This document shows positions 1-7,606 of a stretch of DNA of 9,314 nucleotides, one piece after another; position 1 is the stretch's first letter; the number at the start of each line of letters is the position of its first letter. Below the pieces are notes generated by a model. That model saw only the letters and a program-made list of their open reading frames with translations. It made no database searches and had not been told where the DNA came from. The position numbers and the translations under genes are program-made. The stretch comes from Pseudomonadota bacterium (GTDB taxonomy: Bacteria; Pseudomonadota; Alphaproteobacteria; Micropepsales; Micropepsaceae). The stretch is taken from assembly GCA_021808875.1 (NCBI GenBank), contig JAKBAU010000133.1, positions 1-9,314 of the forward strand, in the 5' to 3' direction.

Positions 1-2
1 GC

Positions 3-80
3 TGCCGGTCCGGCGTGCCGGTACTCGCGCCGATGAGCGGCGAAATGCGGCCTTTGCTTCGCCCAGGGCTTTGGCTATGA
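3..80 (+). other. Possible C-terminal end of an upstream gene (very short)
   Basis: Reading frame 3 is open from the window edge to a TGA at 78-80 and would encode 25 residues ending in RPLLRPGLWL. Its third codon positions are G/C-rich, as expected for a gene here, but 25 codons are too few to decide and I recognise no family. The TGA overlaps an ATG at 77-79 that is in frame with the next gene, a stop-start arrangement common in operons. The frame could equally be open by chance. Confidence 0.2.
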
Positions 81-121
81 ACGCCACTCCCGCAGCGCGG
101 CAATCATGGGAAGGGCATACC

Positions 122-1081
122 ATGCCACAGGTGGTAACCGTTTTCGGTGGATCGGGCTTTATCGGCAGACATGTGGTCCGGGCATTGGCGAAGGCCGGCT
201 ACCGGGTACGGGTGGCCGTGCGCCGACCCAATCTTGCTCCCTTCCTGCTGGTGGCAGGCCAGGTGGGCCAGGTGCAGGTGGTAAAGTGTGATGTTCACGA
301 CCGCGAAGAGGTGGCCGATGCCCTGCGCGGAGCCGACTACGCGGTTAATCTTGTTGGGGTATTGCAATCCTTTGGCCGGCAGAGTTTCCGCGCGCTGCAT
401 GTCGATGCAGCCCGGACCATCGCCAAGGCAGTGGCAGAGCACGGGCTTAAGCGTCTCATCCACTTTTCAGCGATCGGGGCGGCCAAGAATTCAAAATCTA
501 CCTATGCCAAAAGCAAGGCCCAGGGCGAAGATGCCGCGCGCTCGGCCATGCCCGGGACCACGATCCTGCGTCCGTCGATCGTTTTTGGGCCAGAAGACGG
601 CTTCTTTAACCGCTTTGCAGCCATGGCCCGGCTGTCACCGGTACTGCCCCTGATCGGGGGCGGCAAGACCAGATTTCAGCCGGTCTTCGTAGGCGATGTC
701 GCGGCGGCGGTCTGTGCCTGCCTGGCTGATCCGTCGACAGAAGGAAAGCTCTACGAACTTGGCGGCCCAGATATCTACAGCTTCAGGGAGCTAATGCAGC
801 TCATGCTGCAGGTGATCTGCCGCAGGAGGCTCCTCCTGCCCCTGCCCTTCACCTTGGCCAGCCTCCTTGGCCGCGTCCTCAGCATGGTTCCCGGAGCGCC
901 GATTACCACCGATCAGGTCCGGCTTCTGCGCAAGGACAATGTCGTTGGTGCGCAGGCACTGGGCCTGAGCGATCTGGGCATCGTAGCGGATTCGCTCGCT
1001 GCCATCCTGCCGTCCTATCTGTGGCGTTTCCGGGCGCACGGACAGTACGAGCGCGAAACCGTGCAGCCCGTCCAGAGCTGA
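122..1081 (+). CDS. Complex I NDUFA9 subunit family protein (atypical SDR, NAD(P)-binding)
   Basis: This 319-residue protein is an atypical short-chain dehydrogenase/reductase. Residues 4-15 form the first Rossmann strand and a GxxGxxG nucleotide loop (G9, G12, G15 in VFGGSGFIG). A YxxxK pair lies at Y128 and K132 (STYAKSKAQGE), followed by the ILRPSIVFGPEDGFFNRF segment typical of the NDUFA9-like group. Mitochondrial NDUFA9 is an accessory complex I subunit that binds NADPH. The bacterial homologs carry the name by similarity, so a role in complex I is not shown, and the substrate is unknown. I chose the ATG at 122 because it follows GGGAAGG at 108-114 with good spacing and puts the Rossmann strand at the N-terminus. 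In-frame starts at 77 (ATG) and 71 (TTG) would add 15 or 17 residues with no family character. A hairpin cluster follows the stop codon, so this gene probably ends its transcript. Confidence 0.9.
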   Translation: MPQVVTVFGGSGFIGRHVVRALAKAGYRVRVAVRRPNLAPFLLVAGQVGQVQVVKCDVHDREEVADALRGADYAVNLVGVLQSFGRQSFRALHVDAARTIAKAVAEHGLKRLIHFSAIGAAKNSKSTYAKSKAQGEDAARSAMPGTTILRPSIVFGPEDGFFNRFAAMARLSPVLPLIGGGKTRFQPVFVGDVAAAVCACLADPSTEGKLYELGGPDIYSFRELMQLMLQVICRRRLLLPLPFTLASLLGRVLSMVPGAPITTDQVRLLRKDNVVGAQALGLSDLGIVADSLAAILPSYLWRFRAHGQYERETVQPVQS

Positions 1082-1085
1082 GTTC

Positions 1086-1147
1086 GGATCAACAGCTTTC
1101 GTCAAAGCTGATCCGCGGCTCGCGCGCCGCGGACGCGCTTTTGCGCG
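1086..1147 (+). terminator. Three tandem hairpins after the NDUFA9-like gene, likely terminator
   Basis: Five bases after the TGA lies a stem of 11 pairs (left arm 1086-1099, right arm 1104-1114, loop CGTC, three extra bases bulged in the left arm). It is followed by a perfect 7-bp stem, CCGCGGC at 1113-1119 with GCCGCGG at 1126-1132, and then by CGCGC at 1134-1138 with GCGCG at 1143-1147 around a TTTT loop. Stems one and two share bases 1113-1114, so they cannot both form completely. There is no long T-run; only TTTT at 1139-1142 follows stem two. The position supports a terminator isolating the glt operon, but a pausing or mRNA-stabilising structure is also possible. Confidence 0.42.
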
Positions 1148-1230
1148 CCAGGCATTCACCGGACCTCGAAAGCATCACTTTCGCAGCCCTGACCGCTGTG
1201 CGCGCCATATTTAAGTCAATATTGCTGCCG

Positions 1231-1246
1231 TATTATTTGGATAATA
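1231..1246. promoter_or_regulatory. AT-rich inverted repeat upstream of gltD, possible operator
   Basis: TATTAT at 1231-1236 and ATAATA at 1241-1246 are exact reverse complements around a TTGG spacer. The repeat lies in an AT-rich patch (about 1205-1265) that stands out from the GC-rich surroundings, some 145 bases before gltD. It could bind a regulator of the glt operon, and GATAAT at 1240-1245 also resembles a -10 box, though I see no good -35 for it. No regulator family can be named from this sequence alone. Confidence 0.3.
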
Positions 1247-1271
1247 TTCGCAAATCACTTTTTTGGATCTC

Positions 1272-1300
1272 CTGACATCACAAACAATGGCAGTTCTTAT
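1272..1300 (+). promoter_or_regulatory. Candidate sigma-70-type promoter for gltDB
   Basis: CTGACA at 1272-1277 matches five of six bases of TTGACA. After a 17-bp spacer, TCTTAT at 1295-1300 matches four of six bases of TATAAT. Transcription would start near 1307, giving a leader of about 80 nt. A sigma-54-like pattern overlaps it: GG at 1289-1290 and GC at 1301-1302 are ten bases apart, with TGGCA at the -24 side. The -12 side is poor, and I rank sigma-54 use as less likely. Confidence 0.38.
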
Positions 1301-1310
1301 GCCATATTGT
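1284..1310. promoter_or_regulatory. Inverted repeat over the candidate gltD -10 element, possible operator
   Basis: ATGGCA at 1287-1292 and TGCCAT at 1300-1305 are exact reverse complements seven bases apart. The symmetry extends outward, ACA at 1284-1286 against TGT at 1308-1310, if an extra AT at 1306-1307 is allowed. The spacer contains most of the candidate -10 box. A protein bound here would compete with RNA polymerase, which would suit repression of glutamate synthase by nitrogen or amino-acid status. The regulator is unknown and the role is inferred from position. Confidence 0.35.
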
Positions 1311-1389
1311 TAAATTTGTGCTGGAAATACCCCTCGAAGGGCCCTAACAGAGAAAACTCGTCGGGAAACTGCATGACGGAAAGCTGGCC

Positions 1390-2835
1390 ATGGCAGAAAC
1401 AATGTTACGATTTGTCGATGTCGGGCGCGAGCTGCCGACGAAGCGCGCTGCCGACGAGCGCGTGACCGACTTCAATGAGGTCTATGCCGAGTTTGCCGCC
1501 GCCAAGGCCGCCGAGCAGGCAGCCAGATGTTCGCAATGCGGGGTTCCCTTCTGCCAGGTGCATTGTCCGCTATCAAACAACATTCCCGACTGGCTCAAGC
1601 TGACCGCTGAGGGCCGGCTCGAGGAGGCCTACCGCCTCAGCCAGGCGACCAATCCCCTGCCTGAAATCTGCGGCCGCATTTGCCCGCAGGACCGCCTGTG
1701 CGAGGGCAGCTGCACCATCGAGCAGTCCGGTCATGGCACCGTCACCATTGGTGCGATCGAACGCTATCTATCCGATACTGCCTGGAACCATGGCTGGGTC
1801 GCCCCCCTGACGCCTGCTGCCGATCGTGGCCAGAGCGTGGCCATCATCGGTGCCGGACCGGCGGGCCTTGCCGCCGCCGAAACCCTGCGTCAGCGCGGTT
1901 ATCGCGTCACTATCTATGACCGTCACGACCGCCCTGGCGGCCTTCTGACCTACGGGATTCCGGGCTTCAAGCTGGAGAAGTCCGTGGTGCAGCGCCGCAT
2001 CGAACGGCTCAAGCGGGGCGGCATCGCATTCACCTTGAACTTCGAGGTTGGCCGTGACGCCAGTCTAAAAGATCTACGCGCCCGGCACGACGCAGTCTTC
2101 ATCGCCACGGGCGTCTATAAAGCGCGGGAACTCAGGGTGCCGGGCGTCGATCTTGGCCACATCGTACCGGCGCTTGATTTTCTCATCGCCTCCAATCGCC
2201 GCGGCTTTGGCGACCATCTGCCAAAGGCCATGGACAAGGGGCTCGATGCACATGGCAAGAAGGTCGCGGTCATCGGCGGCGGTGACACCGCCATGGACTG
2301 TGTGCGCACCGCCATGCGTCAGGGCGCATTGTCCGTCAGCTGTCTCTACCGACGCGATCGCGACAACATGCCGGGTTCTCTGCGTGAGGTCGCCCACGCC
2401 GAAGAGGAAGGCGTCAGCTTCGAGTGGCTGACCCTGCCGGTCGCATTTCAGGGAACACGTAATGTCGAAGCCGTACGCCTTGTCCGCCAACGTCTCGGCC
2501 TTGCCGATCCGGCTGGCCGGCGCACGCCGGAGCCGATCAGCGGCTCAGAATTCAGCCTCGATGTCGATCTCGCGATTTCGGCACTTGGCTTCGATGTGGA
2601 GGACTTGCCGAGCCTGTTTTCCGCACCCCAACTCGCCACGCGCGATAATGGAACGCTGCGCATTGTTCAAAAAACAATGATGACCAGCATCGACGGCGTG
2701 TTTGCCGGGGGCGACGTGGTACGCGGCGCTTCCCTAGTCGTATGGGCGGTACGCGATGGCCTTGATGCGGCCGAGGCCATTGATCGCTTCCTTCTGGCCA
2801 GAAGGGCCAGTGCCGGCCAGCTTGCTGCGGAGTGA
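1390..2835 (+). CDS. gltD: Glutamate synthase (NADPH) small subunit
   Basis: GltD is the beta subunit of NADPH-GOGAT. It oxidises NADPH at FAD and sends the electrons through Fe-S clusters to the large subunit. The protein has 481 residues, the usual length. Two N-terminal cysteine sets are complete: C47, C50, C55, C59 and C94, C98, C104, C108, the ligand region for the enzyme's [4Fe-4S] clusters. The FAD-binding GAGPAG lies at 154-159 and the NADPH-binding VIGGGDTAMD at 294-303. The C-terminal FAD segment GVFAGGDVVRGASLVVWAVRDG, residues 436-457, closes the fold. The start at 1390 follows GGAAAG at 1378-1383 with a six-base gap. An ATG at 1373 is out of frame. The N-terminus (MLRFVDVGRELPTKR) matches the Azospirillum-like type rather than the MGKVTGFLEIDRQ type of many other bacteria. 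gltB follows at once, so the two are cotranscribed and probably coupled in translation. Without a large subunit, related proteins can act in other oxidoreductases, but the neighbour settles the role here. Confidence 0.97.
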   Translation: MAETMLRFVDVGRELPTKRAADERVTDFNEVYAEFAAAKAAEQAARCSQCGVPFCQVHCPLSNNIPDWLKLTAEGRLEEAYRLSQATNPLPEICGRICPQDRLCEGSCTIEQSGHGTVTIGAIERYLSDTAWNHGWVAPLTPAADRGQSVAIIGAGPAGLAAAETLRQRGYRVTIYDRHDRPGGLLTYGIPGFKLEKSVVQRRIERLKRGGIAFTLNFEVGRDASLKDLRARHDAVFIATGVYKARELRVPGVDLGHIVPALDFLIASNRRGFGDHLPKAMDKGLDAHGKKVAVIGGGDTAMDCVRTAMRQGALSVSCLYRRDRDNMPGSLREVAHAEEEGVSFEWLTLPVAFQGTRNVEAVRLVRQRLGLADPAGRRTPEPISGSEFSLDVDLAISALGFDVEDLPSLFSAPQLATRDNGTLRIVQKTMMTSIDGVFAGGDVVRGASLVVWAVRDGLDAAEAIDRFLLARRASAGQLAAE

Positions 2836-2837
2836 GG

Positions 2838-5800
2838 ATGATGGATACCGTCTGCACCGAGATCGAACGCTTTCGTGCCAATGCCCGGCTGCTTGAGGCC
2901 GCCGGCGTCTATTCCCCAGACCAGGAACATGATGCCTGTGGCGTGGGCCTCATCGTCGCCATCGACGGCGCACCGCGTCGTGATGTCGTGACCCACGCTA
3001 TCGAGGCGCTCAAGTCGGTTTGGCATCGCGGCGCCGTCGATGCCGACGGCAAGACCGGTGATGGCGCCGGGATTCACCTGCAGGTACCACAGGAATTCTA
3101 TCGCGCTGCAGTTGCCCAAACCGGACACAGTCTGCGCTCCGGGCGTATTGCAGTCGGCCAGATTTTTCTGCCGCGTACCGACTACACGGCGCAGGAGACC
3201 TGCCGCACCATCGTCGAATCCGAACTCCTCGGCTTTGGCTTTTATCTCTATGGCTGGCGCCAGGTGCCGATTGACATCTCGGTGATCGGCGAGAAGGCCA
3301 ACGCCACCCGCCCCGAAATCGAGCAGGTGATGTTCGACATTGGCGAGGACGAGCCCATGGAGACGCTGGAGCGGCGCCTCTATCTCTGCCGCCGGCGTAT
3401 TGAAAAGCGAGTTCGCGAAGCGGCAATCGCCGATTTCTACATTTGCTCCTTTTCCTCGCGTTCCCTGATTTACAAGGGCATGTTTCTCGCCGAGCAGCTC
3501 GCAACCTTCTATCCAGATCTCAAGGACGAACGCTTTATTTCGGCCTTTGCCATCTTCCATCAGCGCTACTCGACCAATACCTTCCCCACCTGGCGTCTGG
3601 CCCAGCCCTTCCGCATGCTTGCCCACAATGGTGAGATCAATACGCTCAAGGGCAACGTCAACTGGATGCGCAATCACGAATCCAAGATGGCAAGCCAGCT
3701 GTTCGGCGACCATGACGTCGACATCAAGCCGATCATCCAGCCGGGCGGATCGGACTCAGCCGCGCTCGATGCCGTATTCGAAGTGCTGGCACGCGCCGGC
3801 CGTTCGGCGCCGCTCGCCAAGATCATTCTCGTACCGGAAGCCTGGTCGAAAAAAGCCTCGACCATGCCCGAATCCCACCGGGCGATGTATTCCTACGCCA
3901 ATGCGGTGATGGAGCCATGGGACGGACCGGCCGCCATTGCCGCAACCGACGGGCGCTGGGTCATCGCCGGCATGGATCGCAACGGTCTACGCCCGATGCG
4001 TTATGCCCGCACCGAGGACGGGCTGCTGTTTGTCGGCTCCGAGGCAGGCCTTGTTCTGCTCGAAGAAACCCGCATCCTGCAGAAAGGACGCGTTGGCCCT
4101 GGGCAGATGATCGGCGTCGACCTCGAGACTGGACGCTTCTACGAAGACGGCGCGATCAAGGATTATCTGGCAAGCGAATATCCCTACCAGGAGTGGACAC
4201 AGAAGATCGTCGAACTGGAACCGATTCTGGGCCCGGGGCCGGAGCCCCGCCTGTTCGACAATCATGAGCTGCATCGACGCCAGATTGCTGCCGGTGTGAG
4301 CCTGGAAGACCTCGAGATCGTGCTTCATCCCATGGCGGCGGAGGCCAAGGAAGCCATTGGCTCCATGGGCGATGACACACCCCTTGCCGTGCTCTCCGAC
4401 CAGTATAGGCCTCTGTCGCATTTTTTCCGGCAGAACTTCAGCCAGGTTACCAATCCACCGATCGATCCGCTCCGTGAAGATCGGGTCATGAGCCTGAAGA
4501 CACGGTTCCGCAATCTTGGCAATGTGCTGGCCCAGGATGAAAAACAGACCGAGGTCTTTGTACTCGAAAGCCCGGTCATGTCGAACGGCATGTATGAGCG
4601 CATGCGCGAGCGTCTGCCGGGCGAATTTGCCGAACTGGATTGTACTTTCCCGGTCGACAATGGCACTGCCGATGCCAACGCCTTGCGCGATGCGCTCGCC
4701 CGCCTGCGGGCGGAAGCCGAAGAAGCCGTGGCCAGTGGTACCGGCTATCTCGTGCTTAGCGACGAACGTATCAGCGCCACCCGCGCCGGCGTGCCTATGA
4801 TTCTTGCAGTCGGGGCGGTGCACTCACATCTGACGAAAAAGGGCTACCGCAGCTATACCTCCATCAATGTGCGTTCAGCCGAGTGCATGGATACCCATTA
4901 CCTCGCCTGCCTGATCGGTGTGGGTGCAACCACGGTCAATCCCTATCTCGCCCAGGAGGCAATCGCCGAGCGCCATGAACGCGGCCTGTTTGGCACGGTT
5001 CAGCTCGGCCCCTGCGTCAAGCGCTATCTCGACGCGCTCGATGCAGGCCTCAAGAAGATCATTTCAAAGATGGGAATATCGGTCCTTTCCTCCTATCGTG
5101 GCGCTTATAATTTCGAGGCAGTGGGCCTGTCGCGGTCCATGGTCGCGGAGATCTTTCCGGGCATGCCATCGCGCATTTCCGGCATTGGTCTTTCCGGCAT
5201 CACAGCCAAAGTCGCCCGCCAGCACGGCAAGGGCTTCGCCACAGGCTCCGACATGCTGGCGGTAGGCGGTTTCTACAAGCAGCGTGCCAGTGGTGAACTC
5301 CATGCGCACGGTGCCAACCTGATCCACATGCTGCAGCATGCCGTCATCCATGATTCCTACACGACCTTCCGACGTTATTCGGAGGCCGTGTGGTCACTGC
5401 CACCCGTTTCACTGCGTCATCTGATGGGACTGAAGGCAGGCGGACCGCCCGTCGCGCTTCAGGATGTCGAATCTATCACCGAGATCCGCAAGCGCTTCAT
5501 TACTCCGGGGATGAGTCTGGGCGCATTGTCTCCCGAGGCCCATGAAGTCCTCAACATTGCCATGAACCGCATCGGTGCCAAGTCCGATTCTGGGGAAGGG
5601 GGGGAGGATCCGGCACGTTTCACCCCCAAGGCCAATGGCGACAATCCCAACTCGGCCATCAAGCAGGTCGCCTCAGGCCGCTTCGGGGTGACCGCCGAAT
5701 ACCTCAATCAATGCCGTGAAATCGAGATCAAGGTGGCGCAAGGGGCCAAACCCGGAGAAGGCGGCCAGCTGCCGGGCTTCAAAGTGACGGAGTTCATTGG

Positions 5801-7376
5801 CCGCCTGCGCCATGCGACGCCAGGTGTGTCCCTGATCTCGCCGCCCCCGCATCACGACATCTATTCGATCGAAGATCTGGCGCAGCTGATCTATGACCTC
5901 AAGCAGATCAATCCGGATGCGCGGGTGTGCGTCAAGCTGGTATCGGCCGCAGGTATCGGCACCATCGCCGCCGGCGTCGCCAAAGCCAAAGCGGATGTGA
6001 TCCTCATTGCCGGCCACAATGGTGGCACCGGTGCCTCACCCCAGAGTTCGATCAAATTTGCTGGCGTTCCCTGGGAGCTCGGGCTGACTGAGGCCAACCA
6101 GATCCTGACACTCAACAATCTGCGCCATCGCGTGGTACTGCGTACCGATGGTGGCATCAGGACTGGCCGCGACGTGGTAATGGCGGCAATGATGGGTGCC
6201 GAGGAATTCGGCATTGGCACCGCGGCACTGATCGCCATGGGCTGCATCATGGTCCGCCAATGTCACTCGAACACCTGCCCGGTCGGGGTCTGTACCCAGA
6301 ATGAGGCGCTACGCGCCAAGTTCACCGGCACGGCTGAAAAAGTCGTCAACCTCTTCAGTTTCATTGCCGAAGAGGTCCGCGAAATTCTGGCCCAGCTCGG
6401 CTTCCGCAAACTCGAAGAGGTAATCGGCCGCACCGACCTGCTGTGCCAGCTCAGCCGTGGCGCCGAAGAGCTCGACGACCTTGATCTTAATCCGCTGCTG
6501 GTTCAGGCGGATCCCGGAAATCACGCGCGGTATTCGACGGCCAAAGGACGTAACGAAGTCCCCGAAACGCTCGATGCTCAGATCGAAAAGGACGCAGCAC
6601 CCTTTCTTGCACACGGCGAGAAGATGCAGCTCACCTACAATGTGCGTAACACGCATCGCTCGATAGGCACTCGCATCTCTTCGCGTATCGTGCGCCAATG
6701 GGGTATGACCGGACTGCAACCGGCCCATCTGACCTTGCGCCTGCGCGGATCGTGCGGTCAGTCGCTCGGTGCCTTTGCCGTGCAGGGATTGCGCATCGAG
6801 GGTTTCGGTGATGCCAATGACTATGTCGGCAAAGGTCTGTCCGGAGCTACCATCGCACTGCGTCCCCTGACCTCGGCACGCTTTGTGGCCCGACAGAACA
6901 CCATCGTCGGCAATACCGTTCTTTACGGTGCAACCAGCGGCAAGCTCTTCGCCGCAGGCCAGGCCGGAGAACGCTTTGCCGTGCGCAATTCGGGGGCAAT
7001 CACCGTCGTCGAAGGCTGCGGCTCGAACGGCTGCGAATACATGACCGGTGGCGTTGCTGCGGTCCTCGGTCGCGTGGGCGACAATTTTGCCGCAGGCATG
7101 ACCGGCGGCATGGCCTTTGTCTACGACGAGGACGAACTCTTCGAGCGTCATGTCAATCCCGACAGCGTGGTCTGGCAGCGTCTGGAGAGCAGCCATTGGG
7201 CTGGCGTGCTGCACGATCTCATCGTCGAGCACCTGGCGGAGACCGATTCGCAGTGGGCGCGCCAGTTGCTCACGCAGTGGGAGACGGAACTGCCCCGTTT
7301 CTGGCAGGTGGTGCCCAAGGAAATGCTGTCACGTCTCCCCTACCCCCTCAGCGATAGCGCCCTGGCCGCCGAATAG
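2838..7376 (+). CDS. gltB: Glutamate synthase (NADPH) large subunit
   Basis: GltB (1512 residues from this start) is the alpha subunit of GOGAT. It hydrolyses glutamine, channels the ammonia, and makes glutamate from 2-oxoglutarate in the cytoplasm. Class II amidotransferase domain: the nucleophile C34 (EHDACGVGL) would become residue 1 after propeptide removal, with N264-G265 in HNGEIN and S305-D306-S307 in GGSDS. The FMN/synthase domain includes ITPGMSLGALSPEAH around residue 892 and SDSGEGGED at 916-924. The [3Fe-4S] ligands C1136, C1142 and C1147 sit in CIMVRQCHSNTCPVGVC. The glycine-rich beta-helix runs from about 1358 to 1428. All key residues are present and there is no frameshift. The start is uncertain: GTG at 2832 overlaps the gltD stop (GTGA), while ATGs at 2838 and 2841 both sit behind GGAG at 2829-2832. 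I prefer 2838. The choice changes only two or three propeptide residues. Confidence 0.97.
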   Translation: MMDTVCTEIERFRANARLLEAAGVYSPDQEHDACGVGLIVAIDGAPRRDVVTHAIEALKSVWHRGAVDADGKTGDGAGIHLQVPQEFYRAAVAQTGHSLRSGRIAVGQIFLPRTDYTAQETCRTIVESELLGFGFYLYGWRQVPIDISVIGEKANATRPEIEQVMFDIGEDEPMETLERRLYLCRRRIEKRVREAAIADFYICSFSSRSLIYKGMFLAEQLATFYPDLKDERFISAFAIFHQRYSTNTFPTWRLAQPFRMLAHNGEINTLKGNVNWMRNHESKMASQLFGDHDVDIKPIIQPGGSDSAALDAVFEVLARAGRSAPLAKIILVPEAWSKKASTMPESHRAMYSYANAVMEPWDGPAAIAATDGRWVIAGMDRNGLRPMRYARTEDGLLFVGSEAGLVLLEETRILQKGRVGPGQMIGVDLETGRFYEDGAIKDYLASEYPYQEWTQKIVELEPILGPGPEPRLFDNHELHRRQIAAGVSLEDLEIVLHPMAAEAKEAIGSMGDDTPLAVLSDQYRPLSHFFRQNFSQVTNPPIDPLREDRVMSLKTRFRNLGNVLAQDEKQTEVFVLESPVMSNGMYERMRERLPGEFAELDCTFPVDNGTADANALRDALARLRAEAEEAVASGTGYLVLSDERISATRAGVPMILAVGAVHSHLTKKGYRSYTSINVRSAECMDTHYLACLIGVGATTVNPYLAQEAIAERHERGLFGTVQLGPCVKRYLDALDAGLKKIISKMGISVLSSYRGAYNFEAVGLSRSMVAEIFPGMPSRISGIGLSGITAKVARQHGKGFATGSDMLAVGGFYKQRASGELHAHGANLIHMLQHAVIHDSYTTFRRYSEAVWSLPPVSLRHLMGLKAGGPPVALQDVESITEIRKRFITPGMSLGALSPEAHEVLNIAMNRIGAKSDSGEGGEDPARFTPKANGDNPNSAIKQVASGRFGVTAEYLNQCREIEIKVAQGAKPGEGGQLPGFKVTEFIGRLRHATPGVSLISPPPHHDIYSIEDLAQLIYDLKQINPDARVCVKLVSAAGIGTIAAGVAKAKADVILIAGHNGGTGASPQSSIKFAGVPWELGLTEANQILTLNNLRHRVVLRTDGGIRTGRDVVMAAMMGAEEFGIGTAALIAMGCIMVRQCHSNTCPVGVCTQNEALRAKFTGTAEKVVNLFSFIAEEVREILAQLGFRKLEEVIGRTDLLCQLSRGAEELDDLDLNPLLVQADPGNHARYSTAKGRNEVPETLDAQIEKDAAPFLAHGEKMQLTYNVRNTHRSIGTRISSRIVRQWGMTGLQPAHLTLRLRGSCGQSLGAFAVQGLRIEGFGDANDYVGKGLSGATIALRPLTSARFVARQNTIVGNTVLYGATSGKLFAAGQAGERFAVRNSGAITVVEGCGSNGCEYMTGGVAAVLGRVGDNFAAGMTGGMAFVYDEDELFERHVNPDSVVWQRLESSHWAGVLHDLIVEHLAETDSQWARQLLTQWETELPRFWQVVPKEMLSRLPYPLSDSALAAE

Positions 7377-7606
7377 CCGCTGCGGATACGCCCGCAAGTT
7401 GGCATTCTGGCCATCCTCATGTGGCATTGCTGGCGCACGGGCGCTAATCTCCGGCGCAATGGTGATTAATGTTAAGTCCAAGATCCTGCGGGCAACCTGG
7501 ACAGGACCAGGCATGGATGGGTCACAGAGGCGCAACAGGATGGGCAAGGACTCGGTCAAGGTAAGGACCGTTTTGGTCCTCTCAACGCGCCGGTAACGGA
7601 ACGCAC
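7377..7606. other. Intergenic region between gltB and mtgA
   Basis: No conserved gene is visible in these 230 bases. A weak 5-bp stem (TGCGG at 7381-7385, CCGCA at 7392-7396) lies just after the gltB stop, without a T-run, so I see no clear terminator for the glt operon. A second 5-bp stem, CCTGG at 7496-7500 with CCAGG at 7507-7511, lies further on. I see no convincing promoter for mtgA. An open frame from ATG 7459 to TAA 7594-7596 would give 45 basic residues, but it has no good ribosome binding site and no recognisable family. Confidence 0.5.
7564..7580. promoter_or_regulatory. Perfect 6-bp hairpin in the mtgA leader
   Basis: AGGACC at 7564-7569 pairs exactly with GGTCCT at 7575-7580 around a GTTTT loop, ending 26 bases before the mtgA ATG. 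No T-run follows on either strand, so it is not a standard intrinsic terminator. It may be an operator or an mRNA structure near the translation start. A second AGGACC at 7503-7508 could pair with the same GGTCCT instead. With arms this short, chance is a real alternative. Confidence 0.3.

Noticed and set aside
1236..1254. FNR/FixK-like TTTG...CAAA half-sites before gltD
   Set aside because: The spacing and outer bases do not match the TTGAT-N4-ATCAA consensus.
1021..1275. 84-codon + strand open frame running into the gltD leader
   Set aside because: It begins inside the SDR gene, crosses the hairpin cluster and AT-rich region, and shows no protein-like character.
1431..1457. Near-tandem repeat of GCTGCCGACGA in early gltD
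   Set aside because: It keeps the reading frame within a variable part of the GltD N-terminus and is too short and unique to be a functional repeat.
2667..3713. Long minus-strand open frame of 348 codons across the gltD-gltB junction
   Set aside because: It lies opposite conserved parts of both glt genes, has no recognisable domain, and long antisense frames are expected in GC-rich coding DNA.
5590..5612. G-rich run in gltB that could be a frameshift site or sequencing error
   Set aside because: The frame continues correctly through the conserved SDSGEGGEDP motif, so no frameshift is present.
6309..7232. Minus-strand open frame of 307 codons inside gltB
   Set aside because: It is a shadow of the GltB C-terminal domain, with no family resemblance and no ribosome binding evidence.
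7459..7596. 45-codon open frame between gltB and mtgA, rich in Arg and Lys
   Set aside because: It is the tail of a frame running through gltB, with a poor ribosome binding site and no recognised small-protein family. It is not the L32 ribosomal protein sometimes found near mtgA.
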